A DNA stretch of 64,000 nucleotides from Phytophthora hibernalis (lineage: Eukaryota; Oomycota; Peronosporomycetes; Peronosporales; Peronosporaceae). Below the pieces are notes generated by a model. The model saw only the letters and a list, made by a program, of their open reading frames with translations. It did not search any database and had not been told where the DNA came from. A program made the translations under genes and the position numbers. Location: assembly GCA_012656075.1 (NCBI GenBank), contig JAAKBF010000033.1, positions 186,001-250,000 on the forward strand, in the 5' to 3' direction. Below are positions 12,168 to 23,341 of the stretch, one piece after another (within the stretch, counting starts at the first letter, position 1; every line of letters starts with the position of its first letter).

Positions 12168-12883
12168 ATGAACATCAGACAGCTCTCCGTCGTCGTGGCT
12201 GTCGCGCTCTTCTCCGTCGAGGCTGTCTCCATTGATCACGATAAAGTTCAGCCGTTCGCCCAGCCGGACCCTGTTACCATCTCCGAAAAAGCTGGTGTCA
12301 AGTTCAAGCCGCAACTCAATATCAAATTCAGCTGTGTCCCGTACCCCGCCGTGAATGCAGCGGGCGAGACCAGCGGAGGCCTAAAAGGGAGCGGCGGTAC
12401 CTCCGGTTGTATGCTTCCGTCATTGGGCTCGCAGGTCTACGGCCGTGCTGAATGGTACAACGACGTCTGGGCCATCATGTACGCCTGGTACTTCCCCAAA
12501 GGTTTTGGGATGCAAGCCCGTTCTGGCGCCACGACTGGTCTAGCGCTGTGGTGTGGATTGACAACCCCGCCCACGAAAATCCGAAAGTGTTGGGTTTATC
12601 GCTGTCGACGTCTGAGAGCAAGTATGACAACACCTACGTACCTGCGGAGGCTATTAAAAACGGAACGACTCCGTTCTTTTCTCGCTATATACCACCCCTA
12701 ACAACGGCTGAATTAGAGGCCGACTACTTCTACTCTGGCGAGTCCCAGGACCTGATTATGTGGGGTCAGCTCACGGACGCAGCTCGTGCTGCGCTCAACG
12801 ATCAGGACAATTTTGGCCGCACCGAAGTACCGATAAGTGACGATCACTTTCCCAAGCGTCTCGAAGGAGCATGGCCATTTTAA
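12168..12883 (+). pseudogene. NLP (NPP1-family) gene, copy 1, frameshifted
   Basis: This is a secreted necrosis- and ethylene-inducing-like protein gene. A signal peptide (VVVAVALFSVEA) is followed by the NPP1 domain with two Cys (CVPYPAV and GGTSGC, the type-1 pair), the RAEWYNDVWAIMYAWYFPK core and, in the next frame, the RHDW region and the C-terminus ending in AWPF. The frame breaks at a T-run (12503-12506): four T here against five in copy 2, so one base is missing and the first frame runs into unrelated residues. Apart from this base the coding body is almost identical to copy 2. Non-functional as written unless the missing base is a sequencing error. Confidence 0.85.
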
Positions 12884-13937
12884 TTGCGCATCCTGCGACG
12901 ACAAGGCTCAGGTTTATGTGATTACAAGAATACCCCAGTCAACGGATTCGCAGTTCGTCCATGGTGAAGACGAAAAGAGACTTGCAATACGGTAGACGTC
13001 GAAAAATAAGTGCGTACGATAAATGCCAGTTATGGGATTTTTCGATAAACAAGGCCGTGCCCAAGCACCCGGGCAAGCTCTGAAATTAGATAGAACACGT
13101 ATCGGCATTATGTTTCTATAGGTTGAGGCTTTCACCTCGTTTAAGCCTCGCCTGGTCAGATTCCTCTACTTGCTAACTTTAGAGATCCCGACATTGACAT
13201 GAGCCAAACTCAATCCAATCAACTAATATATAGCTAGAACTAGTCAGAAAGCTGCATGTTGCCTATGGCGTGCTAGTTCAACATTCACGCAACATCTATG
13301 AAAGTTTCCTTCAATAGAAGCCGGCTCCATCGACGGCACTATAAAATAGTATTATTCACTTTACTATTTGTAGCGGCTAGTAGTACGTGCAACCAGGATC
13401 TTAACATGCTCAAGACAATTTGGCTGGGACTCTGTGGAGCACATCCACATCGAAACGTCCACTTCAAGCCGGGTGGGTGGTTCTGTTGTCCGTCAGAATT
13501 AGACATTTTCCACGCAAACTAGGAAGCTACCTAGCAGCCCTCCGTGGATATGTATCAGTCTGAATATCTTCCACGATGATACATAAATACAATTTACCGC
13601 TCCTCGAGTTCATCTCCCTACGCTGGACTACCACGATTTTAAAACTCATCCTTCTGTTATTTTTTACAATTTTTGGCATGGAAGCTAATACCGGTAGTTT
13701 CCAAAGGGCGGACTCCAAGAAAAACAAAAATTGACATGTAATTTTGTCAGTTCTTGAGGGTCTATTAGATTTGGAGATGAGCTGTTGAGCTGGTGCGTGT
13801 TGTTGATTTTTGGGATTTTGGAAAGCATGCTTTTCTAGCGTAAAATCAGATCATTGATATACTCTGACATCCATAAATTTCAGAGAACATTATTGAGCTT
13901 TTACAAACTGCTATTGTTTTTATTGTGGATTACTATC
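12884..13937. other. Spacer downstream of NLP copy 1
   Basis: The first 110 bases are shared with the 3' flank of NLP copy 2. The rest is AT-rich. One 74-codon frame (13298-13522, ATG start) has a hydrophobic stretch (IVLFTLLFVAASS) followed by four Cys and could encode a small secreted protein, but nothing else supports it. No other signal seen. Confidence 0.35.
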
Positions 13938-14013
13938 AATAGGGGTTGTCAATGTTGACAGCAGCAAGTCGGTTTTTTTCTGCGCAAGTCGGCGATTTTT
14001 TCAAGGTTTGTGA

Positions 14014-15390
14014 TTGGGTAGAAAAAATCCTGCTAACGGAACGAAAAGTCGTGCAAGTCGGGCAGCAGCAAGTCGTTTTATTTTCGGCGGGGATCGTGTT
14101 TGCCGACTTGCGTCGTGCAAATGGAAATCTTGTCGCCAAGTAGACAAGAAAACTAGCGAAGACTCGCTCTTGGTGACGTGCGACAATGGCAGCTGTTCTC
14201 AAGGTATTCATCACGCTTGTTTGATCAGCATGCTCGCTGCGTTCGGTGCTGCAGATCCCTTCCAGAAGAAAGTATGCGGGAAGCGCTGCTACAACGCCGT
14301 CATGAAGGACCGGCGGCAAGTGACGACTTCCCACGCATCTAACAAGAGGATTCCCTGGCATAACGACGGCCCCAACAACAGTGTCAGCTCATTGAGTGTA
14401 CTAATCAAGTGGATGACCGACGGCAGCAACTACAACCGCTACCGCGGCGGCAAAGGACAAAATGGGGAGACCAAGCAAAACCCTGGCGGGCGAAGTTTCC
14501 TCAGCGATTGGTGACAGTGGCGTGATGACGGCGCGAACCCCAAGGACGTTATGAGCAAGATATTAGCGCTGGAGGTCAGCTTTCGTGCAACGTCTGACTG
14601 GCTAAACAACACCGGGCAGGGTGTGCAAAATGAGGCTGATCTCCGGGCCGCAATTCTTCATAAGTGCCCGACTTACTATGAGCTCCAGCCGATCATGGAC
14701 GACAGCCCCAGCACACACCCGCTTCTGCTTAACACGCAGTCTGGCTTCAGCTACAGTGACCCGGACAGTGAAAACTCGATCTCATGCGACGACGAGATAG
14801 ATGGCGGCAGGCTTGACTCCGACCGTGCTATTCAACCCGCACCAAGCAGCTCTGATACCAACGCTGTTGCAACCAGCTCTCTGCCCCCGGCAACTTCGGC
14901 TGCAGCAACGAAGAGTACCTCAACGCCACGCCAGAAAGCCGGAAAACGCAGCTGTGGTGCACTTAAAACGATTGCCAGTGAACGAAAGAGCACGAAATTT
15001 CATCGGGAAACACTGGCAGGCCATGCAAAGCTGTTGGAGCTAGAAGAAGCTCAACTGGTCCAGCAAAAACCGATTGATCTGGAAAAATTGTCAATTAAAC
15101 GGGAAGACTTGGCGCTGCGCCAGTTGCGCTCTGCCAAAGATGCGCAAGAATCCGGGGCACGTATTGCCGAGGCCAATGCTAACGCTCTAAAACTGCAGGA
15201 AGAAGCGAAACACTGCCGTACGCAACGCCTCGTTGCTTTGCTTCGTGAGCGAACGAAGCTCAAAGCTGAAGGAGTTTCACAAGACGAACTTGACCTGGTG
15301 CTGCCTCTTCCATCGTTGATACCTGTCAGCCCCGGACTTCCAGCAGATACGCCAGCAGCTGATTACGACGCGCTTCTCCATCAGCACTAG
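14014..15390 (+). pseudogene. Harbinger accessory (DNA-binding-like) protein
   Basis: The N-terminal part has a Cys/His cluster (CKWKSCRQ, CDNGSCSQGIHHAC, CGKRCY) that looks like a zinc-binding finger. It is followed by LIKWMTDGSNYNRYRGG and a DVMSKILALEVSFRATSDWLNNTGQGV block, which I take as the DNA-binding-like core. Then come a Ser/Thr/Ala linker and a charged coiled-coil tail rich in Leu, Glu and Lys. The frame changes near 14475: upstream the reading is 14014-14514, downstream LAGEVSSAIGDSGV leads into 14551-15390. By position and gene pairing it is the second protein of the Harbinger element; its exact role is inferred. Confidence 0.5.
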
Positions 15391-16560
15391 CAACGTCCAA
15401 GTTCAGTTCATCGTCTTCGTCAAGGTCTCCCGAACTGCTTCCATTTGCACGAATTTCATCCTCCCATTGTTCAGGCACTGGCTCCGCAATAAGTAAGTTG
15501 TGCAGGATGCACGCACAAGTTACATAGCGAATAATCTTGCGTAGATGACGCCGCTTCTTCAACATCAAGCGAATACCCTTGAGCCATTGAAACGGAGTCT
15601 TGAGAAGCCCAATGCAATGCTCCGACTTCATCCTTGCCTTCGCTAGCTTCGTGTTGAAGTATGCATGCGTTGGATCCATTACACCACCTGTAGGCTTCTT
15701 AAATGCAGGGATCATCACGGACGACGCCTGGAAAGCAGAGTCGCCAAGGATGTACTCATTGTGACGAAAAAAAGCTTGTTGACTTTGGCTTGGAGGGGTG
15801 TTTCTCTATACGCGATTGTCATGCACGGATCCGGGCCACCCCAAGACAAGATGACGAACACGAGCAACGTCGTCGCACACAATAAGGGCGTTCACTGCGT
15901 AGTATCCTTTTCGTGTGTAGTAAGCTTCGCCTTTTTCCTGGGGCTTGCACGCTAGCGGCAGCAGAGTACCATCCGCCATGCCAATGCAGTTGACGAAGCC
16001 GTGCTCGCGGTAAATGCGGCGCGATATTTGAATTCGCTCGGCCTCATTTGGCCACACAAGCGTGTTGCCCTCCAGACCCAGCAATGCAGCAGAAGCCCGA
16101 TGGAGGTACCGCCCAATGGATCCTTTACCAAGACCGAGAAAATCAGCTAGCTTTGGCCATGTGCCATCGTTACCAAAGCAACCAATGCACTTTAGCAGGA
16201 CCATCATGTGGAGTTCCGCTCCACCGCGAAGCGGCACCTGCCATCTGAGACAAGCACAGGATCTTGATTGACAAGGTTCACAAGCCGGAAAAATGCCCCG
16301 CGTTCCATTCTGAAATGCTCCATAAAATCAGTTGCGTTCAAATGCTCCGTGTCGTAGAGTAATTGTTTCCAGTGGTTCTCTCTGCGTCGGTACGATGAAG
16401 GTCTCGCGAAGTATCGGGAGACAAGCACAGCTTCGTACGATGCTGCGTAATGAATGTCCAGGTCGTCATCACTGCTGTCTTCCTCGTCTAGCAGGTACCG
16501 AAGCGCCGCAGCTTCTCTCCTTGCCTCGACAACGGCTTTCAGCTTGCCTAGCGCAGCTTG
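15326..16560 (-). pseudogene. Harbinger DDE transposase
   Basis: This is a DDE superfamily endonuclease (DDE_4 type). The catalytic residues can be seen in order: D in GMADGTLLPL, D in GWPGSVHDNRV, and E in ARMKSEHCIGLLK. The HNEYILGDSAFQ block and the CACILHNLLI tail are also typical. An N-terminal helix-turn-helix-like part lies upstream (WPKLADFLGLGKGSIGRYL). Two lesions are clear: a frame change near 16205-16237, and an in-frame TAG at 15806-15808 directly after HDNRV, beyond which the same frame stays open and conserved to the stop at 15326. No ATG is evident at the 5' end. Confidence 0.75.
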
Positions 16561-16793
16561 CCGCGTACTTCGACGTGGAATACGTCTGGTTCAGTTTCCG
16601 GCGGGTGGCAGAAGCTGCAAGCTGTGGAGGCACACATGATGTCAGCAATGGAGACCCTGCTATCAACCAGATCGCTACGCACGGAGACCGACCTGGTGGG
16701 GCTCTGTGAGAAAGTGGTTTGGGACTCACCACAGACAAAATTCTGTATCTGCTGCTGCGAGAAGAAACGGGGTGGTCATTCTCTCCTCTTCGG

Positions 16794-16960
16794 AGGAATC
16801 ATGGCTAGGTTGTAATCGATCCACAGCATAGTATTGTGCACAACTATGACGGAAAAATCACTTGCGACAGCTATGCGGACACATGGGTGCAATATAAATT
16901 CAAGAAATACTCGACCGCCACTCCTGGGCCTTGATCTTGGGTTCGAAGTTGGTAGTCTTG
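16794..16960 (+). pseudogene. 3' end fragment of the LRR-membrane family
   Basis: The last codons (EESWLGCNRSTA, stop) and about 130 bases of 3' flank match, in opposite orientation, the end of copy F and its downstream DNA (43784-43990). The fragment is joined directly to the Harbinger side at about 16794, so it marks a rearrangement or insertion break. Confidence 0.7.
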
Positions 16961-17208
16961 GAAAACTCTCCAGAATGATTCCTGCTGGTATTTGGCCATC
17001 AATACAACAATGAATAATTGTAATTTTCAGTGTACAAACATTAACATATTGCAATTTTTATTATTGCTCCTGAAAATTAAAGTTACAAACTAGTTTTGAC
17101 AAGCGGAATACAGCAATTCCACATATTTTTATATTATATATATATTATTGAGCCGATTCATTTTCCAAATTAAAATTAGTGCCATTTATAAATCACCTCA
17201 AAAGACAA

Positions 17209-17530
17209 TATCATACTGAATTGTCGGACCTCAGCTGCTTTGGAGAATAAAACGCAAATAGTAACGGTAACATCACTGCTAAGAGATTTTACGCCTCGCT
17301 GTCGCTGTTTTAGAGTGCTAGCTCTGTGGTAAGTCTGTAGATCTTTGATGCAACCTTGCGAGCACATAGCCTTCATAACGACTGTCATAACGTGTATGTG
17401 CAAGCTCGCTGGATGTTGGCCCGCTTGGCTCGCAGTTCAATCACTTATCTAGACTGGCTGGTGGCACAGGCAAAAGAAAACAAAATCATACCAAAAAATT
17501 ACGTTGGAAGTCAGACGATTCGGTATGATA
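17209..17530. mobile_element. MITE-like element with 24-bp inverted repeats
   Basis: The left end TATCATACTGAATTGTCGG (17209-17232) is the inverted counterpart of the right end at 17507-17530, with about five mismatches. There is no transposase inside. A related half copy is at 27375-27530. The total length of 322 bp fits a non-autonomous element. Confidence 0.6.
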
Positions 17531-17613
17531 CTGTATTGCGAGATGTTTTCAGCAATTATGAAAATTGCACTCGCTCCAATAATAAGTACATGTATTGGTA
17601 CTGAAAATAACGT

Positions 17614-17665
17614 TATTAGCGGTTGTCAATGCTGGCAGCAGCAAGTATTTTTTTGCGCAGGACTC
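17614..17665. repeat. Solo copy of the Harbinger left end
   Basis: GGTTGTCAATGCTGGCAGCAG followed by a T-run and GCGCA matches the left end of the Harbinger element at 13940 in the same orientation. It is followed at 17687 by a short piece of LRR-membrane sequence (CCAAGGGGTTGCATGGTAT). Confidence 0.5.
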
Positions 17666-18043
17666 CCAGGGCAACCATTTTTAGCCAATCCAAGGGGTTG
17701 CATGGTATAGTGGGCGGAATTTACCGGACGGCTGTTGGATTTTCAGGATGATAACTTGTGAGAGGTTAGTATAAAGTTTAGACAGGTATGCCGCGTTCAA
17801 TTGTATTTGCAATTGAGCCACCGCCAAGAGCAGGAGACTTTGTGCTCCACCATGAAGGTCGATGACAAGGTCCATAAGATACAGGAACGCTTCGGAGGAA
17901 TCTCAACTACAGCTGCCGTCGTTGGTGACACTACCATTCAGCAGTGGGTGGTCGTCGTTATCGCTGATGGTTGCCGTGACCTGACTTCACGGTAAGCTGT
18001 ATTGACGTGAGATGCTGTCACATAGTATTATACCCCTGTAATT

Positions 18044-18391
18044 TTATTTGTATTGTTCAGATCCAATTTCGCGACTCCCTAAAGAAAACAGTGCGCTAGC
18101 CTGAGGAGGAGACCATACACACATTGGAAGCGCGGGCATAAACCAGTCCCAGAGGGGATGTGTCGCTTGAGCGAGATAGCCAATAATTTCTAGTTGACAA
18201 CCTAGCCATGATTCCTCCAAGGGGTTGCATGGTATCCCCACGCCCTCCTCAATCTGGCGGCGAAGAACTGGAATTTTGGCCGGATCCGGATTACACACTA
18301 TAACTTGCATGCGATGACTGTAGCATATCCCCACGACATACTCTTCATCACGGCGCTCTCGGTGCGCAAGCTTTCGGCTTGGGGGCAACAC
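18044..18391 (-). pseudogene. C-terminal fragment of the LRR-membrane family (E)
   Basis: 18199-18341 matches the last exon of copy F (43962-44110): VGICYSHRMQV, NPDPAKIPVLRRQIEEGVGIPC, NPLEESWLGC. Homology stops abruptly on both sides, so only about 50 codons of the gene are present. It is a dispersed fragment, not a gene. Confidence 0.75.
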
Positions 18392-20073
18392 GGAACTTAT
18401 GATTAGCTACGTACTGACCAGACTTCTCTCATCGCAAAATTGAAGTAACACAACTGCAATGCGCATGGATTGAAGAAAAGCACCAATTAGCAGAACAGGG
18501 AGGAGAGATTTCGCATCGTTGCCGGGGCTTCAACACCTACCCAGACGAAATTTACGTCAGAAATAATGATATCCGACGTGGATACTACATCCAGGAAAGC
18601 GAGTGACGAATTCAAGACGTGGGCATCTGAGGCAGGACTGGTATCAACTCTCAAGCACAGACATGAATCAGTTCGCAGGGTTACTTACTAAAAACGGACG
18701 ACTAGGTAAGCATTCGACGATTTATACATTACGGCCCATCGTGCACATCAGATACGAGAGAGTGGCATCTGGATGTGTTCACTCAACCAAGTTGATCACG
18801 TTGGAACATCATTCATATATTAGCTATGGATCTAGCCTAGGCGGTGTCCTGCAACTTTACGGGGCGCTCGACCGATCAAAACAACTGATATGAAGAACAA
18901 GACGCCGGTCGAAACTTTCGCTTTCACAAATGCCCTTACAGAGAGCCTCTCATCTGGTCGGCAAACCCTCGTCGATCCCATGCAAGGAAATACGAATGAC
19001 GCAGAGATAATTCACAGGTGGTTCGATACATCGATCCGTAACTTGTACGATGTGACGTTTACAGAGGAATAAATGTGGGGTGAGAAGAGTCAATGTCAAC
19101 AAGCAATTAATAGATCAGTCAGCGTTAAGATAACTGCATGCTGCATGGGTCAATGGCAAGCCCTGCGTCGCCTCCAAAATAATTCTGACATCACGTCATG
19201 CTGACTAACAAGAGCGTATCACAAGGTGTAGTGGCCAAAATGGGGTTGGCCCTCAGCGAATCTCGTCCAGCAGCCAGAATGCGCCCGGAGCGGGACCTAA
19301 ATGAATGGGGAATTCGAAGGTGCTCCAGGTCGACATCCGGCATGAAGGATTGGCTGAACAACGGGTGGAATCTATGGAAGCGCGTTATTTTCGTACCCGA
19401 AGGTGTTGGAGACAAAGCCAACGCGGAAACAAGCCAAACAAAATGCAAGGAATGGTTGGATGCGGGTCAGAGCAGACGATTTCTTCGTGTCACGATTAAC
19501 AAGCAACTACCCCTGTCCGTATCCAACGCGAATTGGTAGGTGATCTTCCGCATTTTGAATGAGTGGAGACTAGTGAAGCCGTCACAACGGCTATGAAAGA
19601 CCTTCTGTACAACTGGGTACCTATGACGGAGATCACAAGTCCGTTGCTGGCGCTAGAGAAATCCAGAACAAGGAGCGCCCGTCCTCGATCGCATGGGTGC
19701 GTCCGTTGCTGCATAGGTTTCAACCAAGCACTGTGCAGCAGTGGGTAGAGCAGAGCAGGAAGTCGTAATTTGCCTATTTCATTCAATTAAGTCTACAATT
19801 TGCCTCCTAGCACGCAGCTAGATAAAGACTCAAGGCCAAGCACTACCAAAGGCAAGACAATTTCAAAATTAGAGCCGAAGGCTTTGCAACAACCTTCGAG
19901 GCAACACTGTACCTAATACGACTCGACTCGTCCGTCCGCCCATGTGCTCCAAGAAGACCGCTCGACAGACAGAAGACTCATCACCCAACCTGCGGCCATA
20001 CCAAACCCCTCGTATGGACTCTACAGACGCTTCATAAGTTCCAGGAGCAGAGGGCTACGCTGATTTTGAAGCT
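18392..20073. other. Unassigned stretch with short open frames
   Basis: Frames at 18603-18893, 18890-19072 and 19198-19539 are open for 60-113 codons, but have no recognisable domain or splice partner. The position before the Ty3/gypsy element suggests retroelement-derived DNA; this is inference. Confidence 0.3.
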
Positions 20074-20363
20074 GTGGCGGAGGAGAAGCCGTACGCCGAG
20101 GCGCCACCACCTCCGGCAGGAGCAAACGTTGCTACCACTACGCCTGCACCACCGGCTGGGCCACCACCACCGGTCCGCCCCGGGTCAGCCCCACCATCAG
20201 CATCGATAGGGCAGGAAACTTACGCGCCACCGCATGCGGCCCCTCCTGCAACCGATGCGGCTCAGATGTTGGCTAGTCTGGTGAGTATGTTCTCGCTACA
20301 GCAGCAGGCAATGGCCACCAGCCACCAGTAGATGCACGCCTTCATGGTGCAGCAGGCTAGGTT

Positions 20364-21100
20364 ATGTACGAAATTCAAGAGCGGGCCAATCGCCAGAAGC
20401 AGAAGGCTAACCCGCCGAAGTTTCACGGGCGTGCCGAGGATTACCTAGAGCTGTGGTTGTTCCACAACGAAGAGCACTTTGCGGCGTACACTGTCGAGAT
20501 GAGTAGCAACGACTCACACTTTGTGGACATGGTTGTCCCGTTTCTGGGCGGTATCGCGAGTTCAAGTATGCGATGGGCAGTAACCCTCGTATCTGGCCGC
20601 TTTTCAAACAGCAGACCCGGTCGCGGTATCGCGACAATAATTATGGGTTCAAGATGTTGACAAAAATGCATGATCTGCGCGTCACAACCACGCAACAAGA
20701 GTACAGCATCAAGTTTACACAGCTGCTCTCCTTGTCGGACATCAGCATGCCCGAGATAGTTAAGCGCTGGTTCTACCAGCAAAACTTGCGTACGGATACG
20801 AACTCGTACGTCTCTTAGAATTGCCCTCGCACGTTGAAGGACACGATCGATCATGCTCAACGCTTTGAGGACTCTCGAGAAGATCCGAAGCATAAATCGG
20901 GCTCAACGACAAGCGCCCCAAGCAAAATCGTTTCCAGCAAGGTAAACCCAGGGGCAATGAGACTGGAAGCTCAAATATGCAACCCCGGCAAAGTCGATAC
21001 CAAATTCCGGAGGTAATACTTCTGATCCAACTTGCTTCAAGTGCGGAGTGAATGGGAACAAGGCACCCGGGTGTCCTGGCAAGGGCCCTGGTGCGCAAAT
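20364..21100 (+). pseudogene. gag-like protein, decayed
   Basis: ANPPKFHGRAEDYLELWLFHNEEHF opens a retrotransposon gag domain. It continues in another frame with the YGFKMLTKMHDLRVTTTQQEYSIKFTQLL block. A nucleocapsid-like knuckle follows near 21036 (CFKC, then a final Cys ten residues on) in which the usual His position is Asn. At least three frame changes. Structural protein of the Ty3/gypsy element. Confidence 0.55.
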
Positions 21101-21203
21101 AACTAGGATCCTCGGTGGGCTGGCGCCCCATCGAGGAGAACGCGGCTGCCGTCGATCATGCAGCAGTCCAGCGTCAAGCCACTGGCAATTAACTTTCTGT
21201 CGA

Positions 21204-21782
21204 CTACGAGATTGACGACGCAGTGTTGATGCTCCAGAACTCCCTCCTCATGGACACCTCCAACAGGCCGGCTTGGTTGAGAACCAGCCGATGTCTGCCT
21301 TTATTGACAGCGGGGCATCTTTCAATGCAGTGTGCCCGCAGTTCGCCGCGCGTGTCGTGTTGAAGGTTTGCGACCATTCCCGACCGCTGACAATCCGCCT
21401 TGGTGGCGGAAAACAAGCTGTCATTCCTCGGCGAGTGACATCTCTCTCTATTATTTTACCTGATTTTTCTATCTACACCACCGGAGCTTTCGTGATGGAG
21501 ATCCCGGAGTCATGCGAAGTCATGCTTGGCATGCCATGGCTCGAAGATATTAACCCTATCATCGACTGGACAGTCAAGACCGTTCGGCCGAGGCCAAACG
21601 TTCAACCAGCGGTGCGTGTGGGCGGGCGACGGTGCAGTCACCCGCGACTCTCTCCAAGGCAGCGTGCTGAGGCACGTCTGCGTGATTACTTTACTCATGG
21701 CTACCATTCTGAGGTGGGCTGCACTCGTTTAGTCCGGTCTCGTGATATTCACAAGCTGCTGACAATGAATTCTGTTTCATGA
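21204..21782 (+). pseudogene. Retropepsin-like aspartic protease
   Basis: The active-site motif FIDSGASFNAV is intact. It is followed by the flap-like region and by VMLGMPWLEDINPIIDW, which is typical of Ty3/gypsy polyproteins just before reverse transcriptase. It would process Gag-Pol; here it is isolated by frame changes from gag and RT. Confidence 0.7.
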
Positions 21783-22500
21783 TCAATACCGCGGACGAGT
21801 CCACGACGACCCCGAAAGCAGCAGCAGCCTGGAAGGCTCTCGAGGGTACACCGGCGTACCCAGTCCTGCTGGAGTTTCGCGATATCGTATTTCGGTCGGA
21901 ATTACCATCCGTCCCTCCAGCTCGCCAAGGGAATATGGACGCAAGCATCGAAGTTTCGGACTCGGCGCCTGTTCACCGGAAGCAGTTTCCATTTTCTTGG
22001 GAGCAACGCGAGGCAATCCTGCAGTGGACACGCGAGATGCGCAAGGCTAAATTGATCCGGCCATCGTCTTCACCATACTGTGCTCCGACCTTTTCTGTGC
22101 GGAATGCTAGTAGAGAATGGCGGATCGTCCACGATTATCGTGGACTCAATGCTAAGGTTCGCGTACCAGCCAATCCGATACCCCGTAAATTCTCCGCGTG
22201 ATGGCTCGTGGTCGCATGTTCTCTGCTTTGGATCTACTATGGGGCTTCTTTCAAGTATAGCTGCGATAGGATTCTATTCCTTATACAGCTTTCTCTTCAC
22301 CCGACGGGCTCTTCGAGAATCACGTGACGCCCATGGGAATTTCAATCAGTCCTTCCTGCTTCAACCGACTCGTGCAATCTATCTTCAAGGACTTTGAATC
22401 GTTCTGCCAAACCTTTTTGACGATTCGTTCATTTTCACGCCGTCCGACTCACTAGAAGAACACCTGGATGCTCTGAAGCAAGTGCTGACGCGCTGTGCGG
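21779..22500 (+). pseudogene. Reverse transcriptase N-terminal part
   Basis: KLIRPSSSPYCAPTFSVRN and WRIVHDYRGLNAKV are the classic finger/palm motifs. The next conserved block (GRMFSALDLLWGFFQV) follows in a new frame near 22204. The YxDD catalytic block is not visible; the sequence degenerates after about 22400. Confidence 0.7.
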
Positions 22501-22516
22501 AACAGCACCCGACCCG

Positions 22517-23341
22517 ATGGAGAAGCGATTGAATCTGTATTCCTGTGGAGTTCGTCTCACCTATCACAAGAGGAGGGCCCCGGGCGAAACAATGAGTGTT
22601 CATCTGTACAGATACATCGGTCAACGGGGCCACGGGAACGATGAGTCGAGACCTTATTACACAGTCGTTCAACAGGCCAGTCAGACGCTACGAGGAGGTG
22701 GGAGGTCCAGCCCACCGACAAATCATGTTTGCAGTGCCATAGGCGTTGAACAAGTGTGCTATGCTAGAACCGAAACGAGTGGCACCATCCAAACTGTAGT
22801 CGGTGACCCATGCTTATCGAGCGACCTCCGGGAGAACGGTGGGTGTTGTGCATCGATTACAGTACAGACCATGTACCTTGATGGAAACGCCCTCAGTGAC
22901 AGGACACCGGAGGCAAGAGGAGGATGGGGATTTGAAGCGGCACACGCCGGATACCGCACATTTACTAAGCAGACGAAACATCGACTCCGTGCGAATGTCA
23001 TACTCTCATCGCTGGTCTCGCTGCTTCCTGGGATAGGGGAACACAAATCTGTGACAACAAAGCTGCTATACATGCACTGCATACAGCGCGCTATTGCTAG
23101 CGGGTCCAGGACGGCGTATCGGAAGTACCACAACAGACACCGAGTACGGATCCGCTCAATGATCGGGGTTACGCGCCCAGGAAAAACATTCCGAGCCCAG
23201 TGGGTCCGATCGCATCAAGAGTCAACGGCAGATTCAGGTATTTTATCACAGCGTCAAGCTCTAGTCGGGGCAGAATGGCGGATCGATGACACGTTCCTGC
23301 CACTTGATGGATACAGTGGGATGCGATTCGAGAAACTATGA
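22517..23341 (+). other. Long open frame, probably retroelement debris
   Basis: 274 codons are open, starting in the RT remnant and continuing through sequence with no known domain. Late stretches (WVRSHQESTADSGILSQRQALVG) could be worn RNase H, but I cannot confirm it. I do not regard it as a host gene. Confidence 0.3.

Larger units (their letters stand above)
13938..16790. mobile_element. PIF/Harbinger-type DNA transposon, decayed
   Basis: The element holds two tail-to-tail genes: a plus-strand accessory protein (14014-15390) and a minus-strand DDE transposase (15326-16560), overlapping by 65 bases at their 3' ends. The left end is probably near 13938, where GGTTGTCAATGTTGACAGCAG begins; a very similar sequence recurs alone at 17614. 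The right end is not clear because the element abuts a fragment of the LRR-membrane gene at about 16794. Both genes carry breaks, so the copy is inactive. Confidence 0.65.
20074..22500 (+). mobile_element. Ty3/gypsy retrotransposon, decayed
   Basis: Pieces occur in retroelement order: a Pro/Ala-rich leader and gag (20074-21100), zinc-knuckle remnant (about 21025-21080), aspartic protease (21273-21600) and reverse transcriptase N-terminus (21870-22260). Every part is in a different frame from the next. I found no pair of long terminal repeats by eye. Integrase is not recognisable. Confidence 0.7.

Noticed and set aside
22517..23341. 274-codon frame as a host gene
   Set aside because: It begins inside decayed reverse transcriptase sequence and shows no domain; retroelement debris is more likely.
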